From positions 1-43,051 of the forward strand of contig JAQVOO010000002.1 in NCBI GenBank assembly GCA_028702575.1: DNA of 43,051 bases. The letters run 5' to 3'. A program made the position numbers and the translations under genes. Every line of letters begins with the position of its first letter. Position 1 is the stretch's first letter. The notes under the pieces were generated by a model, which was not told the origin of the DNA, searched no databases, and worked only from the letters and a program-made list of their open reading frames with translations. The stretch is from Sphaerochaetaceae bacterium (lineage in GTDB: Bacteria; Spirochaetota; Spirochaetia; Sphaerochaetales; Sphaerochaetaceae). Shown here one piece after another: positions 1-8,171 of the stretch.

Positions 1-86
1 AGGACTAGGAAAATAGTGAGGCTATAGATAAGTAAACTGCGTTTATTTTCTTGTATTTCTTTGTTTATTACACGTAAAAAGTTCAT
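1..86 (-). CDS. ABC transporter permease, N-terminal fragment
   Basis: An ORF starts at ATG 86-84 and runs off the left edge of the window. Its 28 visible residues begin MNFLRVINKEIQ and continue into a hydrophobic stretch (LLIYSLTIFLVL), the pattern of a cytoplasmic leader followed by the first membrane helix of an ABC-2 type permease. The start overlaps the stop of the upstream ATPase gene in an ATGA junction, with AGGAGG a few bases upstream, so the two are translationally coupled. The permease role is inferred from the coupling and the hydrophobic N-terminus; only the first helix can be seen. Confidence 0.7.
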   Translation of the reverse strand, partial: MNFLRVINKEIQENKRSLLIYSLTIFLV

Positions 87-925
87 AGGGTCTCCCTCCT
101 CATATGTGTAAAAGCTTGTGGATTGGCGATAACAGCGTTAAAGAGAGTCTCTAAATCTATCGGAGTTTCAAGTGATTCTTCATTACGCTGTTGCATTGTT
201 ACCCATCCGCTAGGGATCTTTTCACTGTAAATTATGTGGGATCCGGTTGGTTCGCTTTTTTCTACTTCTATGGTGAATTGTTGAGCTAGACTGGCTAAAC
301 TGGCCTCCAAGACAACCCTACCTGAGTGAATTATAATAATTGGATCAATTAAATTTTCCATGTCACGCACTTGATGCGTGCTGATAATAAAGGTCCTTTC
401 TTGAGTCATTGCTGAAGCCACGGTTCTTCTAAATTGACTTTTGGAGGGAATATCTAATCCATTAGTCGGTTCATCTAGAATTACAAGTGCTGTTTGTGAA
501 GCTAGTCCAAATGAGAGGAGGAATTTCTTTTTCTGGCCGAACGAAAGTTCATGTAATTTTTGTTTGAGATCAAGACCAAAGTCAGTACAATAATTTTGAA
601 AAGCTGTGTGGTCAAATTTCGGATAAAATGGGGCGTAGAGGGTTAGATAGTGATCGCCTCTCATGGATGGGAGAAAAAATTCTTCCGGTAGGTGAAAGAG
701 GTCTTCCAACATTGCTTTTTGGCGTAAAACTGGGTTATACCCTAAGACTTGTACATCCCCTTCTTGCGGAAATAATTGCCCAGAGAGAATTTTTAGCAAG
801 GTTGTTTTTCCAGCTCCATTCATGCCTAAGAGGCCATAGATATTCCCCTTTTGGATAGCGAGGTCGAGGGCGTTAAACAGCGGTTTTTTACCATATTGGA
901 AACCGATGTTGTGCATATGTATCAT
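83..925 (-). CDS. ABC transporter ATP-binding protein
   Basis: A 280-residue nucleotide-binding subunit of an ABC transporter, working at the inner face of the cytoplasmic membrane. Visible motifs are Walker A (GMNGAGKTT, about residues 34-42), a variant signature LSFGQ (127-131) in place of LSGGQ, Walker B LVILDEPTNGLD (D151/E152) and the switch histidine in STH (H184). The start is placed at ATG 925 because AAGGAG lies 7 nt upstream; a longer reading frame to 982 would begin inside the promoter and operator. The permease follows with a 4-bp overlap. The arrangement with a TAGTGTA...TACACTA operator resembles GntR/YtrA-regulated ABC operons. The substrate cannot be read from the sequence. 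Confidence 0.9.
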   Translation of the reverse strand: MIHMHNIGFQYGKKPLFNALDLAIQKGNIYGLLGMNGAGKTTLLKILSGQLFPQEGDVQVLGYNPVLRQKAMLEDLFHLPEEFFLPSMRGDHYLTLYAPFYPKFDHTAFQNYCTDFGLDLKQKLHELSFGQKKKFLLSFGLASQTALVILDEPTNGLDIPSKSQFRRTVASAMTQERTFIISTHQVRDMENLIDPIIIIHSGRVVLEASLASLAQQFTIEVEKSEPTGSHIIYSEKIPSGWVTMQQRNEESLETPIDLETLFNAVIANPQAFTHMRRETL

Positions 926-938
926 GAGCAGCTCCTTA

Positions 939-956
939 TAGTGTACTACTACACTA
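939..956. promoter_or_regulatory. 18-bp palindromic operator (TAGTGTA-n4-TACACTA)
   Basis: A perfect inverted repeat with 7-bp arms and a 4-bp centre (CTAC). It overlaps the last bases of the predicted -10 box and the start region of the ABC operon on the minus strand and ends 13 bp before its ATG. The AGTGTA/TACACT arms resemble operators of YtrA-subfamily GntR repressors, which control ABC operons. No GntR gene is visible in the window, so the cognate regulator is inferred. A repressor bound here would block the ABC promoter. Confidence 0.65.
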
Positions 957-982
957 ATACACCAATAAGCTAGGTTTGTCAA
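954..982 (-). promoter_or_regulatory. Promoter of the ABC operon
   Basis: On the minus strand, a consensus -35 TTGACA (982-977) is followed after 17 bp by TATTAG (959-954). The -10 box overlaps the outer edge of the palindromic operator. The same bases read in the other direction (TTGTCA, 976-981) could be the -35 of the divergent MFS gene, with TATTAT at 1001-1006 as a weaker, 19-bp-spaced -10. Confidence 0.6.
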
Positions 983-1053
983 TAGTTTTTATATTTCTTT
1001 TATTATTATGCTATTTGTTTTATGCTAGAGCAAAGATTGAGAGGGGTACTAGC

Positions 1054-2310
1054 ATGGCTGGAAGAAAGAAAAGTGAAGGATTTGAGAAGAATAGACAATT
1101 CTATAAGTTTTGTGCTTATGGATTTTTAAAGAATCTGCGTTTTTTTGAACCGTTTTTACTACTATTTTTCTTAGAAAAAGGACTTACCTATGCAGAAATT
1201 GGGACCTTGTATGCCATTAGGGAGATTTCTATAAATTTAATTGAGATTCCTTCAGGAGCGGCTGCCGATAGCTTAGGAAGGCGTCGAATCATGGCAAGCT
1301 CCTTTATAGCCTACATTTTATCGTTCATTATTTTCTTTTTGGCTCATTCTTATTGGACTTTAGCGCTCGCGATGATCTTTTTTGCATGGGGTGAAGCTTT
1401 CCGCACGGGAACCCATAAAGCAATGATTTTCGAATATTTGGAAATGCATAATTGGGGCCATCTTAAAACCTACTATTATGGGCATACTCGGGCATGGAGC
1501 CAAGTAGGATCTGCGCTCTCGGCTTTAATCGCTGGCGCCCTAGTGTTTTGGCAAGGATCGTATGCACCAATCTTTTTGTTCACTATTATTCCCTACGTAC
1601 TCGATCTCTTATTGGTGCTCAGTTACCCGGCCAATCTTGATGGGTTAAGGCATTCCAGTGACAAGACTTTTTCTGGAGAATTAGTACATGTACTTAAAGC
1701 AACTCTGAAAAGTATAAAGAATCCTGATTTATTGCGTGCAATAGCCAACCAAGCCCTCTATAGTGGCTATTATAAAGCTTGCAAAGATTATTTGCAGCCT
1801 ATTTTAAAGACTTTTGCTGTAGGGTTACCAATCTTATTAGCCTTGCAAGATCAGCAGAGAACAGCTTTGATTACTGGAATAGTGTATGCTCTGCTTTATT
1901 TGCTTACTGCCTACGCCTCCCGTTCTTCGGGTAGAATTTCAGAGCGTTACACTACTTTAGCCATCCCTTTGAATAGACTGTTACTCTGGGGAGTTTCTTT
2001 TGGTATTTTAAGTGCTGTAGCTTATTTATTAGGGGTCCCTCTAATTGCCATTTTCCTTTATGTTGGCATTTACACTATTGAAAACCTACGTAAACCAATG
2101 GGCATAGCGTATGTTACCGAACGGATGGACCAATCTTCTATGGCAACTTTATTGTCGGTTGAATCGCAGGCAGAAACTTTGGTCGCTGTAGTTATTGCAT
2201 TGTTATTAGGTTTCTTTATTACGGCGTGGGGCCTAGGGATGGGAATTTTGGTAGTATCTGTAATTACTCTACTAGTTGCATTTTTCTTACATCTACCCAC
2301 AAATTCGTAA
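1054..2310 (+). CDS. Major facilitator superfamily transporter
   Basis: A 418-residue polytopic membrane protein. The N-terminal half has the MFS loop 2-3 motif (G68-A-A-A-D72-S-L-G-R-R-R), and hydrophobic segments run through to the C-terminus with a hydrophilic central loop near residues 190-215. The start is taken at ATG 1054, which has GAGGGG about 7 nt upstream and gives the usual basic, cytoplasmic N-terminus; the open frame continues upstream to 976 but that part lies in the promoter. It is divergent from the ABC operon and may share its control region. The substrate is unknown; efflux is plausible but not shown. Confidence 0.85.
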   Translation: MAGRKKSEGFEKNRQFYKFCAYGFLKNLRFFEPFLLLFFLEKGLTYAEIGTLYAIREISINLIEIPSGAAADSLGRRRIMASSFIAYILSFIIFFLAHSYWTLALAMIFFAWGEAFRTGTHKAMIFEYLEMHNWGHLKTYYYGHTRAWSQVGSALSALIAGALVFWQGSYAPIFLFTIIPYVLDLLLVLSYPANLDGLRHSSDKTFSGELVHVLKATLKSIKNPDLLRAIANQALYSGYYKACKDYLQPILKTFAVGLPILLALQDQQRTALITGIVYALLYLLTAYASRSSGRISERYTTLAIPLNRLLLWGVSFGILSAVAYLLGVPLIAIFLYVGIYTIENLRKPMGIAYVTERMDQSSMATLLSVESQAETLVAVVIALLLGFFITAWGLGMGILVVSVITLLVAFFLHLPTNS

Positions 2311-2321
2311 TCGCATAAAGA

Positions 2322-2352
2322 GAAGGCCGTGTACAATATTGACACGGTCTTC
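2322..2352. terminator. Hairpin between convergent genes
   Basis: An inverted repeat GAAGGCCGTGT / ACACGGTCTTC with one G-T wobble and a 9-nt loop lies between the stops of the MFS gene and the convergent lipoprotein gene. Neither side has a strong T-run (CTCTTTAT follows on the minus strand), so its efficiency is uncertain, but position and stem fit a shared terminator. Confidence 0.55.
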
Positions 2353-2374
2353 AGAGACAACTTGGTAAATTTTC

Positions 2375-4417
2375 TCAATTGTCTGAGATCCTGAGCAGTC
2401 TTAGTTGATCATTTCCACTAATGCTTAGGAAATTACCCTTGGGAGAATAGGCAATGTCTGTCGGTTGATAGATTCCTGTGGCTGTAATACCTGAATCGTA
2501 TGTTGGGCATCCATTATATAGAGAAACTTTGGCAACATGAGGTTGACTGCCACCATGGATTACCCACCCTTTTGAATAGCTGGAGTCATAGCATACATTT
2601 TGTACTGGAGAATTGTCATCAGATAATTTGTGTTCGTAGATCCAATATTTCCCCGATACTGGAGGACTATAAAGATGGATTCCATCCTCCATGACCACCT
2701 GTAATAAATTACCCACAATCTTTGCCATATAGGGGCCTCCAGCCGATGATTCGGCCATGATGTTATTTGTTTCTGGGAATATAATGGGATCTAGAGTAGC
2801 AGAACGGGTGACTTTATAAGTGTGGAAGGTGTTGTTAGTTGGGCAGGTAATTGCGATGCGTTGGCCATCAGAACTTACAGTTAAGTACGTGGGATTGATT
2901 ACATCATAATCGAGATGGAATAATTTATTAGAGGTAAAATCTCCAACTGATTCACTAGTGTAAGTACTATAATAAAGTCGATTAGCAATGGAATCGGCTA
3001 CATAGAGGGTGTTTAACCCAGTATCTAGATCAACATTTGTAATGGAACTACCCCAAAGATTAGAAGTAGTATCGAATACTGCTATTTTTTCTAAATCAGC
3101 CACTGATGCATTGTATTTATAGACAACGACCGTTCCCAAATTCCTTGCAGTCGTGCATACAATATCATCAATCGTATCTACAACAATATCGGTAATACCA
3201 TTAGTTGGATAGCGATCAATTAGAGGTGAAGTCTCAGGGCTTGTGCTGGAAAAATTGTTGATCACTAGTAATGAATCTTGCTTAATTTCACACAATTGGA
3301 GCCCTTTTGAACTTGCTATAAAAAGACGGCCATCCCGCATGAATGCAATGTCGGTAACACCAGTAAGCCAATATTCTTGTTCATTAGTATCATAATCCCC
3401 ATCGTTAATAGCTAATACCGAAAAAGGGGTCCCTTGTAACGATTCAACCGAGGCCCGAAAAGATTTTGATTCAGAGCCCACACTACCCAATAACTCTGTC
3501 TGAGCTACTACATCAAGTCTATGAGCCCCTGTATATGTTGAAAATTGTAATGAATTTCCACTAGCAATATGAGTCCCGTCCAGATACCAGTCAATAGTTA
3601 CACTTTTGGGTCCCCCTCCTCTTGTTTTGGTAAACGTAGCTGTGATGGGGGTATTAGGAAGTACCGTAGCTTCAACGCCTTGAATGACACCTTCGACAGG
3701 TTCTACAATATTGCTAGAAATGAGTAATCCGGTTGCTTCAGGAGTCTCTTTATCGACAATAATTGTGATTTCACCCTCAGTGGCACAACCTTGTAAAATA
3801 CGGAGGGCTTCAACTCCTCCTGCCACCTTGGTACCATCTGAATAGAGAGTAAAACTAAGATCATACGATCCTGTAGGAAGGGTTGCTTGGTAACGAGCAG
3901 ATGCTGTCGATGGGTACACCGTTTTTCCTTCTGTAATAGTTGTCTCTTCTTCTCCTTGAGGTTTAAGTTTCAGTTCGAAAGTAATATTTGAATAGGCTGG
4001 ATCTCCCCAAGAAAAACCAATGTTTACTGTCCCTGTACCCGCTAAATCACTGAGTACTACTTCCACGACATTGTTTTTAGTCGTTAGATGATGAGATGCG
4101 GATCCTTCAGCAATTAAAGTTCCTTGTTGATTGTATCCCTTGACCTCAATTTCCCATGCTCCAATCACGAGACCGGTAATATCGACCTGCGTACTATGCG
4201 TCGAAACAGAGAAAGTTTTGCCATTTGGACCATTACCACTTACAGTATACCCCGTAATCGATAACCCTTGCCCTTCTGGACTTATGACCCGACTAATTTG
4301 TTTTTTTGTGGTCAATCTTAGGCGAAGAGTCGTTGATCCAGAAGTCTCCTCGCACGCAGTAAAAGTAAAAGTAGCAATAAGTACCAAGATCACAATGCAA
4401 TAGATTTGTTTTTTCAT
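2375..4417 (-). CDS. Large lipoprotein with Ig-like N-terminal and propeller-like C-terminal regions
   Basis: A 680-residue predicted lipoprotein. The N-terminus is a basic signal peptide ending in FTAC with Cys22 as the lipidation site, a relaxed spirochaete-type lipobox. Residues about 25-320 are Thr/Ser/Gly-rich and beta-prone, with sections resembling Ig-like or cleaved-adhesin folds. From about 335 onward, repeated units carrying motifs such as GVTDIAFMRDGRLFIAS and GITDIVVDTIDD suggest a beta-propeller with an NHL/YVTN-like pattern. The start is ATG 4417 because GGAGG sits 5 nt upstream; a GTG four codons earlier overlaps that site. The gene is monocistronic. Function is unknown; a cell-surface binding protein is the best guess. 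Confidence 0.8.
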   Translation of the reverse strand: MKKQIYCIVILVLIATFTFTACEETSGSTTLRLRLTTKKQISRVISPEGQGLSITGYTVSGNGPNGKTFSVSTHSTQVDITGLVIGAWEIEVKGYNQQGTLIAEGSASHHLTTKNNVVEVVLSDLAGTGTVNIGFSWGDPAYSNITFELKLKPQGEEETTITEGKTVYPSTASARYQATLPTGSYDLSFTLYSDGTKVAGGVEALRILQGCATEGEITIIVDKETPEATGLLISSNIVEPVEGVIQGVEATVLPNTPITATFTKTRGGGPKSVTIDWYLDGTHIASGNSLQFSTYTGAHRLDVVAQTELLGSVGSESKSFRASVESLQGTPFSVLAINDGDYDTNEQEYWLTGVTDIAFMRDGRLFIASSKGLQLCEIKQDSLLVINNFSSTSPETSPLIDRYPTNGITDIVVDTIDDIVCTTARNLGTVVVYKYNASVADLEKIAVFDTTSNLWGSSITNVDLDTGLNTLYVADSIANRLYYSTYTSESVGDFTSNKLFHLDYDVINPTYLTVSSDGQRIAITCPTNNTFHTYKVTRSATLDPIIFPETNNIMAESSAGGPYMAKIVGNLLQVVMEDGIHLYSPPVSGKYWIYEHKLSDDNSPVQNVCYDSSYSKGWVIHGGSQPHVAKVSLYNGCPTYDSGITATGIYQPTDIAYSPKGNFLSISGNDQLRLLRISDN

Positions 4418-4478
4418 ATTAGCCTCCACTGACTATACCTCAGGGGATTGTGTCTTGCTTCAAGGGCAGTCCTGCATA

Positions 4479-4507
4479 TTGCTAAAAAAGGGTAATAATG
4501 GTATTAA
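4479..4507 (+). promoter_or_regulatory. Predicted leaderless promoter of the IIA-antiporter operon
   Basis: TTGCTA (4479-4484), a 17-bp spacer and TATTAA (4502-4507) end 6 nt before the ATG at 4514. The predicted transcription start falls on or next to the A of the ATG, and no Shine-Dalgarno sequence precedes that ATG. Confidence 0.5.
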
Positions 4508-4513
4508 TTTAGT

Positions 4514-4960
4514 ATGAAAATCAAAAATATCCTTACCCCCGCGGTTATCTCTACTGAGCTAAAAAGCACCACTAAAGAGGGTGTAATAGGTGAATTACTC
4601 GATTTGTTGGTCGCTGCCAAGTTAGTTACAGATAGACAAGAGGTTCTTGCTGCGTTGATGGAACGTGAAAAAAAGATGTCAACTGGAATTCAACATGGTG
4701 TTGCTATTCCCCATGCTAAAACAAAAGCAGTAAAAAATTTGGTCGCTTGTATTGGAATTAAACGTGAGGGGATAGATTTTGAAGCTCTTGATGGTGAACT
4801 GAGCCAGATATTTATCATGACCCTTTCCCCTATTGACCGAGTTGGTCCCCACGTCCAATTTTTAGCTGAAGTTAGCACAGTAATTAAGACAAAAGAAGCA
4901 CGCCAGCAATTGCTCGCTGCAAAGACAGCACAGGATGTTCTCGCTGTGTTTGGACTTTGA
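4514..4960 (+). CDS. PTS EIIA (PtsN/fructose type) domain protein
   Basis: A 148-residue stand-alone EIIA domain of the fructose/nitrogen family. The phosphorylatable histidine is His67 in GVAIPHAKT, and the family's conserved tail region (GPHVQFLAEVS) is present. The length matches PtsN. It is the first gene of a two-gene operon; the antiporter ATG lies 8 bp after its stop with a GAGGTAGG ribosome site. No sugar permease is nearby, so a regulatory role (phosphorylation-dependent control of the antiporter) is more likely than sugar uptake; this is inference from context. The start lacks a Shine-Dalgarno sequence and is probably leaderless. Confidence 0.9.
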   Translation: MKIKNILTPAVISTELKSTTKEGVIGELLDLLVAAKLVTDRQEVLAALMEREKKMSTGIQHGVAIPHAKTKAVKNLVACIGIKREGIDFEALDGELSQIFIMTLSPIDRVGPHVQFLAEVSTVIKTKEARQQLLAAKTAQDVLAVFGL

Positions 4961-4968
4961 GGTAGGCC

Positions 4969-6588
4969 ATGGCACACGAAATGATGTTTTTAGTGCTTCA
5001 ATTGGGTGTAATTTTAGTAGTCGCGAAGTTAAATGGTTGGTTCTTTTCCCGTATACTCCGCCAACCAAAAGTCTTAGGCGAATTGGTAGCGGGGATGATC
5101 GTTGGGCCTTATGTGCTAGGAGCCATTCCTTTGGGGTCCCTCGGACCTTTATTTCCTCTAGTTGATGGACCTATTCCTGTTTCTCCTGAACTCTATGGAA
5201 TAGCCACCCTGGGTTCCATACTGTTACTTTTCTCTAGTGGCCTCGAAACAGATTTGCCCACCTTCATCCGATTCAGTGGCAAAGCTTCTGTAGTTGGTTT
5301 GGGAGGGGTCGTCGTCTCGTTTTTGCTCGGTTCTGGAATTGCTGTCATATTCCATCCGACCGTGCATTCCATAATGGATCCCGAAGCTCTATTTTTAGGT
5401 ACTATTTGTACCGCTACTTCGATAGGGATTACCGCTAGAATTTTAGGTGAAACTAAAAAAATATCCTCCCCGGAAGGGGTTACTATCCTCGCTGCTGCAG
5501 TGTTAGATGATGTTATTAGCATTGTCCTACTTTCTATTGTTGTGGGAGTTTCGGCTGTTGAAATGGGCGGAGGATCAGTTGCCTGGTCTGGAATCGGAGT
5601 TGTGGCTTTAAAAGCGGTCGGGTTTTGGGCCCTTTGTATGGTTGTTGGCATTCTTGCTGCTCCGCATCTTACGAAACGGATGAAAAAATTGGAATCTTTA
5701 GGTGTGTTAGCGGAAATTTCTTTTGGAATAGCTTTACTACTAGCAGGCCTTTCAGAAATGGCTGGATTAGCTATGATTATTGGAGCATATATTACCGGCT
5801 TATCTTTCAGCCAGACTGATGTTTCAGCTGAAATCACTGAACGAATAAAAGCTGTTGGAGAATATTTTATCCCTATATTTTTTGCTGTAATGGGCATGAT
5901 GGTCGATTTTAAAGCGGTCAGTACCGTTTTAGGATTTGGAATTCTCTTTTCGATATTAGCTTTTATTGGCAAGTTAGTTGGTTGCGGTTTGCCAGCTTTG
6001 TTTGTTGGGTTTAATTTACGCGGTGCATTTCGTATTGGAGCCGGTATGTTACCTCGTGGCGAGGTAACGCTCATAGTTGCTGGCATTGGTTTAGCTAGTG
6101 GTGCGATAGGACCGGATATGTTTGGCGTCGCTATTATGACTATGTTGCTAGCTTCCGTGGCAGCGCCGCCGCTGTTAGTGCAATCGTTCAAAGGGGGGTC
6201 GGGCTATCGTAAAAAGTTGCAGACTCCAGATGAGTCCGATATGGTCACCATTGAATTAAGTTTCCCCTCTGAGCGAGCAGCAGATTTCTTAAGACGATCA
6301 CTCGCAGATGGATTTCGGGCTGAAGGCTTTTTTCTCCGCACTATTGAGGGATCTGTCCGTTCCTGGCAAATACGCAAGGAAGAGATGATTTTTGTTATGC
6401 GTAGGCATGGTGAAAAACTTGAAATTACTTCTAAACGGTCCAATGAAGCTTTTGTCCGCTTGATGATGTTGGAAACATTGGTCGACTTCCAAGAATTTGT
6501 CGATAGCCTTAAAAGTATGGAGCAACCTGAGATGATGGGCGCGGCGCTCTTAATGAATATGTTTGCACAGCAAGCTGACGAAGATTAA
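4969..6588 (+). CDS. CPA2-family cation:proton antiporter
   Basis: A 539-residue membrane antiporter of the Kef/NapA (PF00999) type. About a dozen hydrophobic segments fill residues 1-410. The ion-binding Asp pair is seen in AAVLDDVISI (Asp180-Asp181), the signature of electrogenic Na+/H+ exchangers; CTATSIGITARIL and LPRGEVTLIVAG are other typical core segments. A hydrophilic C-terminal portion of about 125 residues follows and matches no TrkA-N/C domain that I can recognise. Start ATG 4969 has GAGGTAGG upstream. Coupled to a PTS EIIA gene. The stop overlaps that of the convergent DUF2156 gene in a TTAA tetramer. Confidence 0.9.
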   Translation: MAHEMMFLVLQLGVILVVAKLNGWFFSRILRQPKVLGELVAGMIVGPYVLGAIPLGSLGPLFPLVDGPIPVSPELYGIATLGSILLLFSSGLETDLPTFIRFSGKASVVGLGGVVVSFLLGSGIAVIFHPTVHSIMDPEALFLGTICTATSIGITARILGETKKISSPEGVTILAAAVLDDVISIVLLSIVVGVSAVEMGGGSVAWSGIGVVALKAVGFWALCMVVGILAAPHLTKRMKKLESLGVLAEISFGIALLLAGLSEMAGLAMIIGAYITGLSFSQTDVSAEITERIKAVGEYFIPIFFAVMGMMVDFKAVSTVLGFGILFSILAFIGKLVGCGLPALFVGFNLRGAFRIGAGMLPRGEVTLIVAGIGLASGAIGPDMFGVAIMTMLLASVAAPPLLVQSFKGGSGYRKKLQTPDESDMVTIELSFPSERAADFLRRSLADGFRAEGFFLRTIEGSVRSWQIRKEEMIFVMRRHGEKLEITSKRSNEAFVRLMMLETLVDFQEFVDSLKSMEQPEMMGAALLMNMFAQQADED

Positions 6589-7493
6589 TCTTTAGTTCTA
6601 ATTTTATATTTCATCAATAAATGTTTTGGTTGATAGGTGAGCTTAGCTTGGCGCAGACCGGGGATGCCCAAATCTTGTTCGCGGTTAACCTCTTTAACAC
6701 TCTCGGGTAAATCAGCTACAAATGCCCGATTAATATACTGATAGATGCCTCGGTACTTTGTATCTGCTTTTTCGAAGTGAATGACGAAGCGAGATTCTCC
6801 ATCAGGTTCTCCCAAAGTAAAAGCAACCGGGATGTCGTCAGTATAGAGTACCATTCCCCGTAGTCCGAGCTCTTGTTGGTTTTCAATAGCTAATACCGTT
6901 GCTTTATAATCTTCAATCAGGTCTCGCCCTTTACTCCAAGAATCTAGTATGCGAATCATGTCGGAGGGGCGGGCAAGGTGGGCTGGGAGGAGTACCCGAT
7001 GGGGGTTTTCTTCTGCAAATCGTAAGGCATGGGCCAATTTCTTGTGAAGACTCTGTCCAACCAAATCAATCAAACTTTTACGATCATAGATGTAATCGGC
7101 ATTATCACGGTCTTCTTCTAGAACCATATTAGGATGATGAGTTTGCAATTGGTGTTCCCACTCAGCGAGGTATACTTCGCTAATAGTGTTAATCTCATCA
7201 ACTTTTGTAAATACATCTTGAAATAACTCTTTTCCCGGATACCCTGATGGAAGCATTGCAAAGGTCTCTTCTTTGTCACCATCCCATTGTAATCCAAAAA
7301 TAATAAAGGCTTTTTCTCCATTAGTGTCGGTATAAGCACTAACAGTATAATGTCTCTTTTTCGTAAACGGAAACAATGATGCCATGGAAAATTCACTTAT
7401 TCCATGACGTTTTTCTAGTAAGTAGGGTTGCAACTCTTCTTTGTGAGCGAGTTCTAACGGTATTTTTGCTGGATAAGTAGGAATTAAATGCAT
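6585..7493 (-). CDS. DUF2156 protein (GNAT-like, phosphatidylglycerol lysyltransferase C-domain family)
   Basis: A protein of about 302 residues in the PF09924 family, a double-GNAT fold related to the C-terminal catalytic domain of MprF-type aminoacyl-phosphatidylglycerol synthases. The family's C-terminal signature NREQDLGIPGLRQAKLTY is present, followed by PKHLLMKYKI. There are no membrane helices, so unlike MprF it is soluble; substrate unknown. The frame extends to a TTG at 7583, but the extra 30 residues do not fit the family. ATG 7493 lacks a Shine-Dalgarno sequence and has a correctly spaced -35/-10 directly upstream, so a leaderless start is proposed. Confidence 0.8.
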   Translation of the reverse strand: MHLIPTYPAKIPLELAHKEELQPYLLEKRHGISEFSMASLFPFTKKRHYTVSAYTDTNGEKAFIIFGLQWDGDKEETFAMLPSGYPGKELFQDVFTKVDEINTISEVYLAEWEHQLQTHHPNMVLEEDRDNADYIYDRKSLIDLVGQSLHKKLAHALRFAEENPHRVLLPAHLARPSDMIRILDSWSKGRDLIEDYKATVLAIENQQELGLRGMVLYTDDIPVAFTLGEPDGESRFVIHFEKADTKYRGIYQYINRAFVADLPESVKEVNREQDLGIPGLRQAKLTYQPKHLLMKYKIRTKD

Positions 7494-7499
7494 AAGTTG

Positions 7500-7528
7500 A
7501 AGGTAATCAAAAGGAGGTAAAGAAGCAA
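7500..7528 (-). promoter_or_regulatory. Weak promoter for the DUF2156 gene (leaderless arrangement)
   Basis: Minus strand: TTGCTT (7528-7523), 17-bp spacer, TACCTT (7505-7500), then 6 nt to ATG 7493. Both boxes are weak matches, but the spacing is the same as in the better leaderless candidates of this window, and TACCTT also appears as the -10 of endonuclease IV. Confidence 0.3.
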
Positions 7529-7550
7529 GTAGTATATAAGTATAAAAGAG

Positions 7551-7579
7551 CTGACAGGGTATGAACCTTTTGATATAGT
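7551..7579 (+). promoter_or_regulatory. Predicted leaderless promoter of the 7586 gene
   Basis: CTGACA (7551-7556), 17-bp spacer, TATAGT (7574-7579), then 6 nt to ATG 7586. No Shine-Dalgarno sequence precedes the ATG. Confidence 0.5.
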
Positions 7580-7585
7580 GCAATC

Positions 7586-8080
7586 ATGAAAATTGTTTTG
7601 AAAGTGTTGTTGCTAGCAGTATTTGCAATAGTAGTATTCATGCCTATGAATAAGATAGCGATGTGGGCTTACTGGTCCATGTTTTTTCTCATGTTTGGAC
7701 TACTCTACTTGTATTACCGTTTTACTTATTGGGTATCGCTAAGCGATGTTGAAACGGTAGTAACTTCTCCCATTAAATTTTCAGTTTTTTGTGGAAAAGT
7801 TCCTCCGATAACTAGTGAAGATTTAGTGCGAGGGCGATTGATAGTGACCGATTCTGAGGTAATTCTTTTTCAACGTAATCAGGATAAAAACTCCACTAAA
7901 CGGATAAAGAATGTGTGGTCTGTTCCCATTGAAGAGATCGAGAAATTTAGTATTGGCCGTGTTGTTGGAGTACGCAACGGTCTGATCATTTCTTTAGTAG
8001 ATGGTAATCAGGGCCTTTTTGCAATTTTCTTTATGAAAAACAAGAAAGAAAGTCTCACAAAAGCTCTCGGTTGGTCATAA
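7586..8080 (+). CDS. Small membrane-anchored protein of unknown function
   Basis: A 164-residue protein. Two hydrophobic segments (about residues 4-20 and 28-48) form an N-terminal membrane hairpin. A soluble domain of about 115 residues follows with alternating hydrophobic beta-type segments (GRLIVTDSEVILFQ, NGLIISLVDGN), reminiscent of bacterial PH-like domains, though I cannot assign a family. It is divergent from the DUF2156 gene with a short shared control region. The ATG has no Shine-Dalgarno sequence and lies 6 nt after a good -10 box, so the mRNA is probably leaderless. Confidence 0.65.
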   Translation: MKIVLKVLLLAVFAIVVFMPMNKIAMWAYWSMFFLMFGLLYLYYRFTYWVSLSDVETVVTSPIKFSVFCGKVPPITSEDLVRGRLIVTDSEVILFQRNQDKNSTKRIKNVWSVPIEEIEKFSIGRVVGVRNGLIISLVDGNQGLFAIFFMKNKKESLTKALGWS

Positions 8081-8101
8081 TCAACTAACTTAAACTGACG
8101 A

Positions 8102-8130
8102 TTGTTCCCTCCCTTTTCCAGTGGTACGGT
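8102..8130 (+). promoter_or_regulatory. Candidate promoter of the 8172-9623 gene pair
   Basis: TTGTTC (8102-8107), 17-bp spacer and TACGGT (8125-8130) lie 41 bp upstream of the GTG at 8172. The -10 region falls within the palindromic element at 8123-8143. Confidence 0.35.
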
Positions 8131-8143
8131 TCATGAACGTACC
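8123..8143. repeat. Palindromic element GGTAC-g-GTTCATGAAC-GTACC
   Basis: A 21-bp near-perfect inverted repeat: GTTCATGAAC at the centre flanked by GGTAC and GTACC, with one unpaired G. An overlapping alternative pairing (ACGGT 8126-8130 with ACCGT 8141-8145) is also possible. It straddles the predicted -10/+1 of the downstream gene, so it is either an operator or a 5'-end mRNA hairpin. Confidence 0.5.
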
Positions 8144-8171
8144 GTTGAGAGATAGAGGAGGGCAAAGCATC

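Noticed and set aside
5193-6191. A 332-codon open frame on the minus strand inside the antiporter gene
   Set aside because: It is rich in Pro, Thr, Ile and Asn with no domain pattern and lies wholly antisense to a clear membrane protein; a codon-bias shadow.
7507-7514. Strong AAAGGAGG on the plus strand
   Set aside because: No start codon at a suitable distance; it lies between divergent promoters and is probably coincidental.
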